From NCBI GenBank assembly GCA_035575135.1, contig DATLYE010000030.1, positions 17,510-81,509 on the forward strand: a stretch of DNA of 64,000 bases, read 5' to 3'. Under the pieces are notes generated by a model. The model was given only the letters and a program-made list of their open reading frames with translations. It searched no databases and was not told the DNA's origin. Source of the stretch: JANWXD01 sp035575135. GTDB taxonomy: Bacteria > Acidobacteriota > Terriglobia > Bryobacterales > Bryobacteraceae. The position numbers and the translations under genes are program-made. Positions 53,348-62,687 of the stretch are shown here, in pieces (position 1 is the stretch's first letter; each line of letters begins with the position of its first letter).

Positions 53348-54541
53348 TCAGGCGGCTTTGCCGAGGATGCCCATGCGCCGGGCCACCCGGGCCAGGATTT
53401 CGACAGCCCGGTCCAGCTGCTCCCGCGTGTGCGTGGCCGTCACGATGGTCCGCACGCGCGCCTTGCCCTTGGGCACGGTGGGATAGCCGATACCCACCGC
53501 AAAGACCCCTTCCTCGAACAAAGCGCGAGAGAACTCGTGGGCGCGGCTCGCCTCCCCCACCATGATGGGCGTAATGGGAGTTTCGCTGGCGCCGGTGTCA
53601 AAACCGGCGGCCTGTAACGCCTGTTTGAAATAGGCCGTGTTTTTCCAGAGCTGCTCGATGCGCTCCGGTTCCTGCTCGAGGATGTCGAAGGCCGCCAGGC
53701 AGGCGGCCGCCACCGCCGGAGGATGCGACGTCGAAAACAGGAACGGCCGCGCACGATGGTACAGAAACTCGATCAGGTCACGGCTGCCGCAGACGTAACC
53801 GCCGAGAACCCCCACCGCTTTGGAAAGCGTCCCGACCTGGATGTGCACGCGGCCGTGCAGGCGGAAGTGATCCACCGTGCCACGGCCGTTCGAGCCCAAC
53901 ACGCCCGAGGCGTGCGCGTCGTCCACCATCATGATGGCGCCGTGCCGCTCGGCCAGCTCCACCAGCTCCGGCAGCGGGGCGATGTCTCCATCCATGGAAA
54001 AGACCCCGTCGGTGATCAGCAGTTTCCGCCCGGGCGCGCCGTCGAGTTCCTGCAGAATGCGCGCGGCGGCCGCCACGTTTTTGTGCGGGAAGATGTGAAT
54101 CCGGGCTTTGGAGAGCCGGCAGCCGTCAATGATGCTGGCGTGGTTGAGCTCGTCGGAGATGATGTGGTCGTCCGGCGTCAGAATGGCCGCCACCGTGCCC
54201 GCGTTGGCGGCGAATCCCGACTGGAAGACCACCGCCGCTTCGGTCTTCTTGAACCGCGCAATCCGTCGCTCGAGCTCCATGTGGATCGCCATGGTGCCGG
54301 CGATGCTTCGCACGGCCCCGGAACCCACACCGAGCTCGCGCGTGGCTTTCAAAGCGGCTTCGATCAGCCGCGGATGATTCGTCAGCCCCAGGTAGTTGTT
54401 CGAGGCCAGATTGATAACCTCGCGCCCGTCAAATCGCGCCAGCGGCGCGCAGGCGGTCTCCAGCTGCCGCAGCGTCTGATAGGTGCCCTCCCGCCGCCAG
54501 GCATCGAGCTGCTCGCTCAAATACGCAAGAGGATTGGCCAT
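53348..54541 (-). CDS. kbl: Glycine C-acetyltransferase / AON-synthase family PLP enzyme
   Basis: 397 residues of the alpha-oxoamine synthase family. LASNNYLGLTNHPRL, VFQSGFAANAG, VDDAHASGVLG and the PLP lysine K241 in VGTLSKAVGVLGG are all present. The closest text match is to 2-amino-3-ketobutyrate CoA ligase (Kbl), which makes or cleaves the threonine-derived ketobutyrate; biotin-type AON synthase (BioF) is the alternative, and no tdh or bio gene is nearby. ATG at 54541 is favoured over 54562. Confidence 0.8.
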   Translation of the reverse strand: MANPLAYLSEQLDAWRREGTYQTLRQLETACAPLARFDGREVINLASNNYLGLTNHPRLIEAALKATRELGVGSGAVRSIAGTMAIHMELERRIARFKKTEAAVVFQSGFAANAGTVAAILTPDDHIISDELNHASIIDGCRLSKARIHIFPHKNVAAAARILQELDGAPGRKLLITDGVFSMDGDIAPLPELVELAERHGAIMMVDDAHASGVLGSNGRGTVDHFRLHGRVHIQVGTLSKAVGVLGGYVCGSRDLIEFLYHRARPFLFSTSHPPAVAAACLAAFDILEQEPERIEQLWKNTAYFKQALQAAGFDTGASETPITPIMVGEASRAHEFSRALFEEGVFAVGIGYPTVPKGKARVRTIVTATHTREQLDRAVEILARVARRMGILGKAA

Positions 54542-54574
54542 GACCGAACGCTCCGTCTCCAACTATAGCGCCCT

Positions 54575-54580
54575 TATACT
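54575..54580 (+). promoter_or_regulatory. -10 box of a likely leaderless gamma-glutamyltransferase mRNA
   Basis: TATACT ends 7 bases before ATG 54588, so the transcript would begin at or next to the start codon. No ribosome binding site is seen. The same 46-base gap serves the divergent kbl-like gene. Confidence 0.5.
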
Positions 54581-54587
54581 GGCCGGT

Positions 54588-56267
54588 ATGAAGCGGCTTC
54601 TGGCAGTTCTGGCTCTGACAGCCGCCCTCGGCACGCCGCAGGAGGTCTCACCGAGCGGGCTGCGCATCGAAGCGCCCCGCCCCATGGTGAGCCAGCCCGA
54701 GCGCGCGCGCTCGGCGATGGTGGCGACGGTCAGCGAGCTAGCCACCGAAGCCGGCATCGCTATCCTCGACCGGGGCGGCAACGCCGTGGATGCCGCCGTG
54801 GCGGTGGCGTTCGCCCTTGCGGTCGTCCATCCGGAAGCGGGCAACCTCGGCGGGGGCGGCTACATGTTGATCCGGATGGCGGATGGGCGGACGCTGGCAA
54901 TCGACTACCGTGAGACCGCGCCGCGGGCGGCACATCCGGGAATGTTCCGCGATCGCATGGAGTCGCGCGTCGGCTATAGAGCTTCCGCCGTGCCGGGAAC
55001 GGTGGCCGGTCTGGGAATCGCTCACCACCGCTTCGGCTCGCGCCCCTGGCACGAGGTGCTCGACCGGGCCCGCATCTTGGCCGAACACGGATTCCCCGTC
55101 TCCTACCGCATGGAGCTGATCCTCCCGCTTCAGGTGCCGATCATGAAGCCCTTTCCGGAGACGGCACGGATCTTCCTTCACGGCGCCGACCGGCCGCTGC
55201 GCCAGGGAGAAGTGCTCCGCCAGCCGGAACTGGCGGCCACGATCCGCCGGCTCCAGCGATACGGATGGCGCGAGTTCTACGAGGGTGAAACGGCCCGGCG
55301 GATAGCCGCCGACATGGCGGCCAACGGCGGCACGATCACGCTCGAGGACCTCAAGCAATATCGGGCGTTGGAACTGGCCCCGCTCCGCGGCACCTACCGC
55401 GGCTACCAGGTGCTCACCGTGCCGCCTTCGAGCGCGGGCGGCGTGACGTTGCTCCAGATGCTGAACATCCTCGAGCGCTTTCCCCTGCGCCTGGGGACCG
55501 AAGGTTCCGCAGAATCCCGGCATCTGATGATCGAGGCGATGAAGCGAGCCTACCGAGACCGCGCCCGCTACGCCGGGGATCCGGCTTTCGTCACGGTTCC
55601 CGTCGAACGCCTCACCAGCAAAGAGTACGCCGCGGAACTGGCTGCCAGCATCCGGCCGGACCGGGCCACGCCCGCGGCCGAACTCGGCGAAACGCCCTCC
55701 GGCGGCGAGTCGGGCAGCACCACGCATTTCACGATCGTGGACGCGGCCGGCAACATCGTTTCCAACACCTACACACTCAACGACTTCTTCGGCTCCCAGG
55801 TCATCGCGCGCGGCACCGGCGTGCTGCTCAACGACATCATGAGCGCCTTTAGCACGCGCCCTGATTCGCCCAACGCCATTGCGCCCGGCAAGCGTCCTGC
55901 CTCGTCCATGACTCCGGTGATCCTGCTCCATCCGGACGGGCGCCCGTGGGCGGCCTTCGGCTCACCGGGAGGCATGACCATTCCCAACACGGTGCTCCAG
56001 GTCCTCGTCAATCTCGTGGGCTACCGCATGTCGTTGCGCGACGCGATCGAATTCCCCCGGATCCACCACCAGTTCACGCCTGACCGTGTGGACGCAGAAC
56101 CAGGAGCGCTGCCGCTCGAAGTCGCCGAAAAGCTCCGCAGTCTGGGGCACACGCTGAACCCGCGCCTCCGCGCGCAAGGGGACGTCCACGCCGTCACGAT
56201 CGAAGAAGACGGCTGGCGGCTCGGCTGGTCCGACGGCCGCCGTGGCGGCCGCGCCCGGGGATTCTGA
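54588..56267 (+). CDS. ggt: Secreted gamma-glutamyltransferase
   Basis: Ntn hydrolase that cleaves or transfers gamma-glutamyl groups, for example from glutathione or poly-gamma-glutamate. 559 residues with a signal peptide (LLAVLALTAALGTPQ). ILDRGGNAVDAAVA, HPEAGNLGGGGYML and the autocleavage site GSTTHF, whose first Thr (T378) is the nucleophile, are intact, as is GKRPASSMTPVI and FGSPGG. It overlaps nothing upstream and is followed 11 bases later by an outer-membrane barrel gene and then a CapA-like gene. Confidence 0.93.
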   Translation: MKRLLAVLALTAALGTPQEVSPSGLRIEAPRPMVSQPERARSAMVATVSELATEAGIAILDRGGNAVDAAVAVAFALAVVHPEAGNLGGGGYMLIRMADGRTLAIDYRETAPRAAHPGMFRDRMESRVGYRASAVPGTVAGLGIAHHRFGSRPWHEVLDRARILAEHGFPVSYRMELILPLQVPIMKPFPETARIFLHGADRPLRQGEVLRQPELAATIRRLQRYGWREFYEGETARRIAADMAANGGTITLEDLKQYRALELAPLRGTYRGYQVLTVPPSSAGGVTLLQMLNILERFPLRLGTEGSAESRHLMIEAMKRAYRDRARYAGDPAFVTVPVERLTSKEYAAELAASIRPDRATPAAELGETPSGGESGSTTHFTIVDAAGNIVSNTYTLNDFFGSQVIARGTGVLLNDIMSAFSTRPDSPNAIAPGKRPASSMTPVILLHPDGRPWAAFGSPGGMTIPNTVLQVLVNLVGYRMSLRDAIEFPRIHHQFTPDRVDAEPGALPLEVAEKLRSLGHTLNPRLRAQGDVHAVTIEEDGWRLGWSDGRRGGRARGF

Positions 56268-56278
56268 GCGGCGCTCCC

Positions 56279-58657
56279 GTGCGGTTCGGGGCTTCGGTCC
56301 TTCTGATCGCTCTCGTGCCGCTTCAGGCCGCCGATGAGTTTTGCGCCGACACCACTGCGGCGCGACTGTTTCGCGCCGATGCAGCAGTCGTGACCGAGCC
56401 CCTGGATTTTGGGGGCTTGGCCGCCGTGCGGCGAGCAGCGCTGTCGGTGGACGGCTTCACCTGGACCGGCACTGCCCACCGGCTCGAAGGCATCGAAGTT
56501 TCCGACCCGTACCGGCCGGGTTGGGCCGTGGTGACCGGCGATACGTTCCTGTTCCGCCAAGCCGAGCTCAAGCCGGAGCTGAGCGCCTATGGTGCGGCCG
56601 CAAGACTCGAGGGTCTCGTGCCGGAATCCTCCTGGCACGGTCAGTTTGCTTCCAGCGTTACAACAGCCGCGCTGGCATGGAACAACTTGCCCCCCGGGCC
56701 CGAGCGAGGCCAGGTGCGGCAGCCGGAGAGATTTCACTGGTTCAGCTGGAACGCCCTGCGCGCGGGCGGGCCGCTGGGTCGCCGCGCTGCGGTGACGTTT
56801 GCCGCTGCGGGACGATGGTCGTCCCAAACGGTGGGCGAAGCCGCGCCCGGCGAAGATCTTTCCGCGCGCCTAGTGACTGCCAGCGGCCGCCTGCTCCTCG
56901 AAACCGGACACAGACAGCGTGCCGACGTTTTTGTTCTGGCCGAGCGTCCCTACCTCTCCGGCTGGGGCTTGCCGGAAGCGGCGGAGGCACTGGCGGCCCG
57001 CAGGCACGCGCCGCCGGTGCAGTTGTGGCGTGATCTCGAAGAGAATCGCAGCGCCCGCATCGTGCAGGCGGGCTGGCAGCGCAACGGCCTGCTGCTGCGA
57101 TACGGTCACTCCCGGCTGCGACTGGACACGGTGGCGGCGAAACAAGCAGACCGCGATGCGGTTCCGCACGTTGAGTTAACCACGGGCGCGCTCGAAGGAC
57201 CGCCTCCGCTGGAAACACGCGCCCTTCGCAGCCGGCACGGCTTTGCGGTGCGGTCCGCTTGGGAACGCGGAGCGCACACCACAACAGCCTGGCTCTCACT
57301 GGACAGGGCGCAAATCCGGAACCGCTTCGGAGGCCCGCCGCTTTACGGCGTCACGGCGGCAGGTGAGCCTGCCTTCGTTGTGGTGCGAAGCCCGACGGAG
57401 ACGGCGCGCTCGGGCATCCGTTCCCTGGCGGCGGGCATCGAAGACCGTGTTGCCGTTGCGCCCGGATTGACGATTGACGCCGGCCTGATGCTGGACGCCT
57501 CGCAAGGCTCGGTGGCCGGGCGGCGGGTGATTTCCTGGACGCACCTGTTTCGGTCCGCCGGCGTCGCACTGACGCCCCCGCGCCTCCGGTCTTTGACCTT
57601 CCGCGGGGGATACGAGCGCCGCTACCAGGTTCTCGCGGGCCGCTATCTGGATTTCGCCGATCCGAACAGCTTGGGCGGCCTCGAATACCGCTGGGTTGAC
57701 CACAACCGCGACGGCCGCCTCCAGGCGGGCGAACAGGGCGAGCTCTTGCGGCGCTTCGGTGCGCCGTACACGAGCGTCTCTCCTTCTTTGCGGCGGCCCC
57801 TGGTGGACGAGTTCGCAGTGAGCGTCGAAGCGTCGCCGCGCCCTGGCCTCTCCGCCAGGCTGCGCCTGTTCCGGCGAGATGAGAAAGACCGCATCGCTGC
57901 CGTCAACGCGGGCCTGCCACCGGAGGCCTTCAGTCCGCGCCTGCTCGGCGATCCCGGGCCTGACTTTATTTACGGCACACTCGACGATGCTCAGCTCGTC
58001 GTCTGGGAACAGGACCCGGCGACGTTCGGCCGGGACCGCTTCGAATTGCGCAACCCCGGCCTGCGCACGATGAACAAGGGGTTGGTTGCCGAGCTCGCGG
58101 GCCGGACGCCGAGGCTGGACTGGCGGGCGTCGTTTCTGGCGGTCAAGACCTTCGGGCCGGCAAACCCAGGCAACGACTTCTGGGAGAACGATTCGGGCAC
58201 GGTGGGCGCGCTGCTGCAGGATCCGAATACTTCCGTGAATGCCGCCGGCCGCAATTTCTTTGATCGCGCCTTCTCGGGCCGGCTCACGATCCGCTGGGAG
58301 GGACCGGCGGGCTTCGAAGTCGCAAGCGCCGCCACCTACCTCGACGGCTTGGCATTTGGCCGCCGCCTGCTGGTGCGGGATCTTGCGCAGGGTCCGCTGG
58401 TCGTGCCGGCCACCGTGCGCGGCAGCCCGGAGGGCGGCCACCGCACCCAGTTCCTGCTGAACTGGGACCTCCGCGTGAGCCGCGCGTTCTCCGCAGGCCG
58501 TGCGAGGCTGCGGTTCCACACCGAAGTCTTCAATGTGCTCAACCGCGCCGCTCGCCTGCGCGAGGACGATGTGAGCGGCCCGCGATTTAACGAGCGGCTG
58601 CCGCTGGCCCTGCAGCCGCCGCGTTTTGTCCGGCTCGGGTTCTCCGTGTTCTGGTAG
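56279..58657 (+). CDS. TonB-receptor-like outer-membrane barrel, degenerate plug
   Basis: 792 residues with a signal peptide (GASVLLIALVPLQAAD). The C-terminal two thirds reads as an outer-membrane barrel related to Oar-type receptors (LNWDLRVSRAFSAGRARLRFHTEVFNVLNRAARL, ending VRLGFSVFW with the terminal aromatic). The N-terminal part has a short plug-like stretch (LEGIEVSDPYRPG) but no full plug or carboxypeptidase-regulatory domain. GTG at 56279. It probably carries the products of its enzyme neighbours across the outer membrane; that is inference. Confidence 0.72.
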   Translation: MRFGASVLLIALVPLQAADEFCADTTAARLFRADAAVVTEPLDFGGLAAVRRAALSVDGFTWTGTAHRLEGIEVSDPYRPGWAVVTGDTFLFRQAELKPELSAYGAAARLEGLVPESSWHGQFASSVTTAALAWNNLPPGPERGQVRQPERFHWFSWNALRAGGPLGRRAAVTFAAAGRWSSQTVGEAAPGEDLSARLVTASGRLLLETGHRQRADVFVLAERPYLSGWGLPEAAEALAARRHAPPVQLWRDLEENRSARIVQAGWQRNGLLLRYGHSRLRLDTVAAKQADRDAVPHVELTTGALEGPPPLETRALRSRHGFAVRSAWERGAHTTTAWLSLDRAQIRNRFGGPPLYGVTAAGEPAFVVVRSPTETARSGIRSLAAGIEDRVAVAPGLTIDAGLMLDASQGSVAGRRVISWTHLFRSAGVALTPPRLRSLTFRGGYERRYQVLAGRYLDFADPNSLGGLEYRWVDHNRDGRLQAGEQGELLRRFGAPYTSVSPSLRRPLVDEFAVSVEASPRPGLSARLRLFRRDEKDRIAAVNAGLPPEAFSPRLLGDPGPDFIYGTLDDAQLVVWEQDPATFGRDRFELRNPGLRTMNKGLVAELAGRTPRLDWRASFLAVKTFGPANPGNDFWENDSGTVGALLQDPNTSVNAAGRNFFDRAFSGRLTIRWEGPAGFEVASAATYLDGLAFGRRLLVRDLAQGPLVVPATVRGSPEGGHRTQFLLNWDLRVSRAFSAGRARLRFHTEVFNVLNRAARLREDDVSGPRFNERLPLALQPPRFVRLGFSVFW

Positions 58658-58685
58658 CGGGCCGGGGCGCAGTTATCCTGGAGAT

Positions 58686-59723
58686 GTGGGACGGGCACTG
58701 CTGCTCGCCGTGGTGCTCGCACGGCTCGCCCTGGCCCAGCAAATCCGCATCGCGCTTGCGGGCGACGTGATGCTGGGGCGTCTGGTCAACGAGCAGCTTC
58801 GCTACCGCCCGCCGGTCCATCCCTGGGGCGACACGTTGCCGCTGTTTCAAGCCGCGGACGTGCGTATGGCCAATCTGGAGTGCGTGATTTCGGACCGCGG
58901 CCGCCCCTGGACCGCGACGCCGAAGGTGTTTCATTTCCGCTCAGACGCCAAGAATATAGCCGTACTGCAAGCCGCCGGCATGGATGCGGTGTCACTGGCC
59001 AACAACCACGTGCTCGATTACGGCTACGAGGCGCTGCTTGACATGTTCGGTCTGCTGGAGAAGGCCGGGGTCCGATACGCGGGGGCAGGCCGGAACGACC
59101 GCGCTGCCTGTGCACCGGCCCTGTTGCAGGTGAAGGGCCTGCGGATCGGACTGCTCGCCTTTACCGATAACGAGCCGGTTTGGGAGGCGCGCCCGGACCG
59201 GCCCGGCACCTGCTATGTGCCCGTGGATCTGCGGGACGGGCGCGCCCGGCGCCTGCTCGAGGCCGTACGCCGAGCCGCCACGGAAACCGACCTGCTGATC
59301 GTGTCGGCGCACTGGGGCGGGAACTGGGGCTACGAGCCACCGCCGGAGCACATTCCCTTCGGCCGCGCCTTGGTGGAGGCCGGGGCGGACGTTGTCTTCG
59401 GCCACTCCGCTCACGTCTTTCGCGGCATCGAGATTTACCGGGGCCGGCCCATCCTGTACAGCGCCGGCGACTTCGTGGACGACTATGCGGTGGATGAGCT
59501 GCAGCGCAACGACGAGTCGTTCCTCTTCGTCGTCGAGGCCGGTGCGGGCCGCGTCCGCGCGTTGCGGCTTCACCCGGTCGAGATCCGCTACCTCCAGGTG
59601 CGGCGTGCCGCCGGGGCGGACGCCGCCAGGATCGCGGCGCGGATGCGGGCGCTGTGCGCCCGGTTCGGAACCCAAGCCCTTTGGAACGCACGCCGGGAGA
59701 CCCTGGAGATCTCCATTCCGTAG
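58686..59723 (+). CDS. CapA-like secreted metallophosphatase-fold protein
   Basis: 345 residues. A leader (LLLAVVLARLALAQQ) precedes the CapA domain: IALAGDVMLGRLV, ANLECVISDRG, VSLANNHVLDYG, IVSAHWGGNW and FGHSAHVFRG, matching the calcineurin-like metal and active-site blocks. Family members take part in poly-gamma-glutamate capsule synthesis or breakdown. GTG at 58686 stands behind TATCCT and GGAG. It is 28 bases downstream of the barrel gene. Confidence 0.85.
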   Translation: MGRALLLAVVLARLALAQQIRIALAGDVMLGRLVNEQLRYRPPVHPWGDTLPLFQAADVRMANLECVISDRGRPWTATPKVFHFRSDAKNIAVLQAAGMDAVSLANNHVLDYGYEALLDMFGLLEKAGVRYAGAGRNDRAACAPALLQVKGLRIGLLAFTDNEPVWEARPDRPGTCYVPVDLRDGRARRLLEAVRRAATETDLLIVSAHWGGNWGYEPPPEHIPFGRALVEAGADVVFGHSAHVFRGIEIYRGRPILYSAGDFVDDYAVDELQRNDESFLFVVEAGAGRVRALRLHPVEIRYLQVRRAAGADAARIAARMRALCARFGTQALWNARRETLEISIP

Positions 59724-59741
59724 GCCGGGCGAGACGCGCGC

Positions 59742-59747
59742 TATACT
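59742..59747 (+). promoter_or_regulatory. -10 box before the DUF1385-prfA-prmC-dinB operon
   Basis: TATACT lies 19 bases upstream of TTG 59767 with GCAGGAG in between, so this one has a normal leader and ribosome binding site. Confidence 0.5.
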
Positions 59748-59766
59748 CAAGAGCAGGAGTCGCACT

Positions 59767-60750
59767 TTGTCGGTCAATTACTGGGCCCGCCTCGCCGGCC
59801 ACGTGCATGCGCTGGTCCTTCTTGTGCCTTCCGAGGACAAAGAGGCGCTCATCGGCGGACAGGCGGTGATGGAAGGGGTCATGATGCGCGCGCCGCACAG
59901 CTACGCCGTGGCGGTGCGCCGTCCCTCGGGAGATCTGGCGACGGAGCAGCTGCCGGTGCCGCGCGTATCGGAAAAGTACCCCGTTTTTCGCTTCCCCATC
60001 CTGCGCGGCCTGGGCACTCTGGGCCAGGCGATGTATCTTGGCATCAAGGCGTTGCGCTTTTCGGCGAACGTGCAGCTCGAAAGCGACGGAAAGGCGGAAA
60101 GAGTAAAAGAAATTTCTCCGGCGCTGATGGGCCTGAATCTGGCTTTTTCTCTGGGTTTCTTCATCTTTCTATATAAGTTTGTGCCGCTCTATGTGGCCAC
60201 GCTGTTCGGCGAGCACGTGCCCGCGCTGCGGGGCTGGCTGGCGTTTAACCTGACCGACGGCCTGGTGCGTATCGCGTTATTTCTCCTGTTTCTTTACGGC
60301 ATTTCGCGATGGAAAGAGATCCGCCGGGTGTTTGAGTATCACGGAGCCGAGCACAAGGTGGTCTTCAACTATGAGTCGGGCTTGCCGGTCACAGTGGAGA
60401 ATGCGCAGAAGTTCAGCACGTTCCACCCGCGGTGCGGCACGAGCTTTCTGCTGGCGGTGATGGTGATTGCCATCGGGGTGTACGCCCTGCTGCCCTTTGA
60501 CAGTTTCCTGATGCGGTTTTTGGGGCGGATTGCTTTGCTTCCGGTGATTGCCGGTCTCAGTTACGAGTTGATCCGCCTAGCGGCGCGGCGCCCCGCCGGG
60601 CTGCTGGCTGCGCTCACGGCGCCGGGGCTGTGGCTGCAGCGCATCACCACGCGACCTCCCTCCGACGATCAGGTGGAGGTGGCGATTCACGCTCTCGAGC
60701 GGGCCATGGCTCTGGAAGAGGCCCAGGGCGGGCGGCTCGTCATTGCATAA
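59767..60750 (+). CDS. DUF1385 membrane protein
   Basis: 327 residues with the DUF1385 signature: EALIGGQAVMEGVMMRAPHSYAVAVR at the start, EYHGAEHKVVFNYESG and STFHPRCGTSFLL in the middle, and about five membrane helices. The gene commonly lies upstream of prfA/prmC. TTG at 59767 follows GCAGGAG by 7 bases; the longer ORF from 59392 re-reads capA. Its function is not known. It overlaps the prfA ORF but not the chosen prfA start. Confidence 0.87.
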   Translation: MSVNYWARLAGHVHALVLLVPSEDKEALIGGQAVMEGVMMRAPHSYAVAVRRPSGDLATEQLPVPRVSEKYPVFRFPILRGLGTLGQAMYLGIKALRFSANVQLESDGKAERVKEISPALMGLNLAFSLGFFIFLYKFVPLYVATLFGEHVPALRGWLAFNLTDGLVRIALFLLFLYGISRWKEIRRVFEYHGAEHKVVFNYESGLPVTVENAQKFSTFHPRCGTSFLLAVMVIAIGVYALLPFDSFLMRFLGRIALLPVIAGLSYELIRLAARRPAGLLAALTAPGLWLQRITTRPPSDDQVEVAIHALERAMALEEAQGGRLVIA

Positions 60751-60769
60751 GGAGAAGGAAGAAGCCGGC

Positions 60770-61900
60770 ATGCAGTATCTCCAGAAACTGGATGAGCTCG
60801 AGGCGCGCTTTGAGGATCTGACGCGCCAGATGGCCGATCCGGAGGTGTTGAGCGATCCGGAGCGCTACCGCAAGACCGCCAAGACCCGCAGCGAGCTCGA
60901 AGAGATCGTGGCCAAATATCGGGAGTGGAAGAGCACGCAGGCGGAACTCGAGGGCGCCCGGGCCATGCTCGACGACGCCGATCCGGAGCTGCGGCGTCTG
61001 GCGGCCGAGGAGGTGGCGCGCCTCGAGCCGCGGCTGGAACGGCTGGAAGAGGAGCTGAAGATTCTGCTGCTGCCCAAAGACCCCAACGATGAAAAGAACG
61101 TGGTGCTCGAGATCCGGGCGGGAACCGGGGGCGACGAAGCCACGCTATTTGCGGCCGAGATCTTCCGCATGTACGCGCGCTATGCCGAATCCCGGGGCTG
61201 GAAGGTGGAGATCAGCTCGGTGAGCGAGTCGGAAATCGGCGGCTACAAGGAGATCATTGCGCTGATCAGCGGGGACCGGGTTTACAGCAAGCTGAAGTAC
61301 GAGAGCGGGGTACACCGGGTCCAGCGCGTGCCGGTAACCGAACAGCAGGGGCGCGTGCACACCTCGGCGGTGACGGTGGCGGTGCTGCCGGAGCCGGACG
61401 AGGTGGAAGTGCAGATTGATCCGAAGGACCTCCGCATCGACACGTTCTGCTCTTCCGGTCCGGGCGGCCAGTCGGTCAACACGACCTACTCCGCGGTACG
61501 GATCACCCATCTGCCTACCGGGTTGGTGGTTTCCTGTCAAGACGAGAAATCCCAGATCAAGAACAAGGCCAAGGCGCTGCGCGTGCTGCGTTCGCGGCTG
61601 TACGAGATGGAGCTGGAAAAGCAGCGGGCGCAGATCGGCGCCGAGCGGCGCAGCATGGTGGGCACGGGCGACCGGAGCGAGAAGATCCGCACGTACAATT
61701 TCCCGCAGAATCGCGTGACCGACCACCGCATCGGCCTCACGCTGTATCAGCTGGACTCGGTCATGGACGGCCGCCTGGATCCGATCCTGGACGCCCTGAC
61801 GACGTACTACGAGGCCGAGCGGCTGAAGCAGCAGGCCGCCCTGAGCGGGCCCGCCGATGACGGTTCAAAGCGCACTCCGGCAGGGATCCAAGCTTCTTGA
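60770..61900 (+). CDS. prfA: Peptide chain release factor 1
   Basis: Terminates translation at UAA and UAG. 376 residues. The stop-codon tripeptide PVT lies at 188-190 (RVPVTEQQGRVHTS) and the peptidyl-hydrolysis GGQ at 232-234. ATG at 60770 follows GGAGAAGGAAG. The C-terminus is about 15 residues longer than usual (ending TPAGIQAS), because the frame runs through the start of prmC for 44 bases. Confidence 0.97.
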   Translation: MQYLQKLDELEARFEDLTRQMADPEVLSDPERYRKTAKTRSELEEIVAKYREWKSTQAELEGARAMLDDADPELRRLAAEEVARLEPRLERLEEELKILLLPKDPNDEKNVVLEIRAGTGGDEATLFAAEIFRMYARYAESRGWKVEISSVSESEIGGYKEIIALISGDRVYSKLKYESGVHRVQRVPVTEQQGRVHTSAVTVAVLPEPDEVEVQIDPKDLRIDTFCSSGPGGQSVNTTYSAVRITHLPTGLVVSCQDEKSQIKNKAKALRVLRSRLYEMELEKQRAQIGAERRSMVGTGDRSEKIRTYNFPQNRVTDHRIGLTLYQLDSVMDGRLDPILDALTTYYEAERLKQQAALSGPADDGSKRTPAGIQAS

Positions 61901-62687
61901 ACAGGCCGCGGTTCCTTCGGCGCGGCTGACGGCGGAGATTCTGCTGTGCCACGCTCTTGGCTGCGAGCGCTCCTGGCTGTACGCCCATCCGGAGGAGGAA
62001 CTGAGCGAGAGGGCCTGGATTCATTACGGGCGCTATCTGCACGAGCGCATGCAAGGCAAGCCCACGCAGTACATCACGGGACGCCAGGAATTCTACGGGC
62101 GGGAATTCCGGGTGACTCCGGCGGTGCTGATCCCGCGCCCGGAAACGGAGCATGTGGTGGAGACGGCGCTGCGCGTGGCGGGGCGGGCGCGAACGGCGGT
62201 GGACGTAGGCTGCGGCTCCGGCGCGATCGCGGTGACGCTGCAACTGGAGACGGGCGCCGCTGTCTGGGCCACCGACATTTCGGCGGCGGCTCTGGAGGTC
62301 GCGGCGGAGAACGCGCGCCGTCTGGGCGCGGCGGTGCACTTTGTGCGGTGCGATCTGACGGCGGCTCTGGCAAACGCCAGCATGGATCTGGTGGTTTCCA
62401 ATCCGCCGTACGTGGCGACGGCGGAGGCCCCGGGTCTCCAGCGGGAGGTGCGGGCGCACGAACCGGCGGTGGCGCTGTTTGCGGGTGACAGCGGGCTGGA
62501 GGCGTACGAGCGTCTGATCGCGGACGCGCCGCGGGTGCTGCGGCCCGGCGGCTGGCTGGTGGTGGAGCTCGGGTACCGCTCGCTGGAGCCGGTGCGGGCC
62601 CTGCTCGGCGCGCGCTGGCAGGATGTAGAGGTCGTCGGCGACCTGGCGGGTCTTCCGCGCGTGCTCGCGGCCCGGTTGCTCCCATGA
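61857..62687 (+). CDS. prmC: Release factor glutamine methyltransferase
   Basis: Methylates the glutamine of the GGQ motif in release factors. 276 residues: an N-terminal helical domain, then a Rossmann methyltransferase with VDVGCGSGAIAVTLQ and the catalytic NPPY at 182-185 (VVSNPPYVAT). It directly follows its substrate gene prfA with a 44-base overlap and overlaps dinB by an ATGA. Confidence 0.96.
   Translation: MTVQSALRQGSKLLEQAAVPSARLTAEILLCHALGCERSWLYAHPEEELSERAWIHYGRYLHERMQGKPTQYITGRQEFYGREFRVTPAVLIPRPETEHVVETALRVAGRARTAVDVGCGSGAIAVTLQLETGAAVWATDISAAALEVAAENARRLGAAVHFVRCDLTAALANASMDLVVSNPPYVATAEAPGLQREVRAHEPAVALFAGDSGLEAYERLIADAPRVLRPGGWLVVELGYRSLEPVRALLGARWQDVEVVGDLAGLPRVLAARLLP

Noticed and set aside
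59392..59766. Longer N-terminus for the DUF1385 protein
   Set aside because: It re-reads the capA-like gene in another frame; TTG 59767 has a good ribosome site and begins at the conserved N-terminus.
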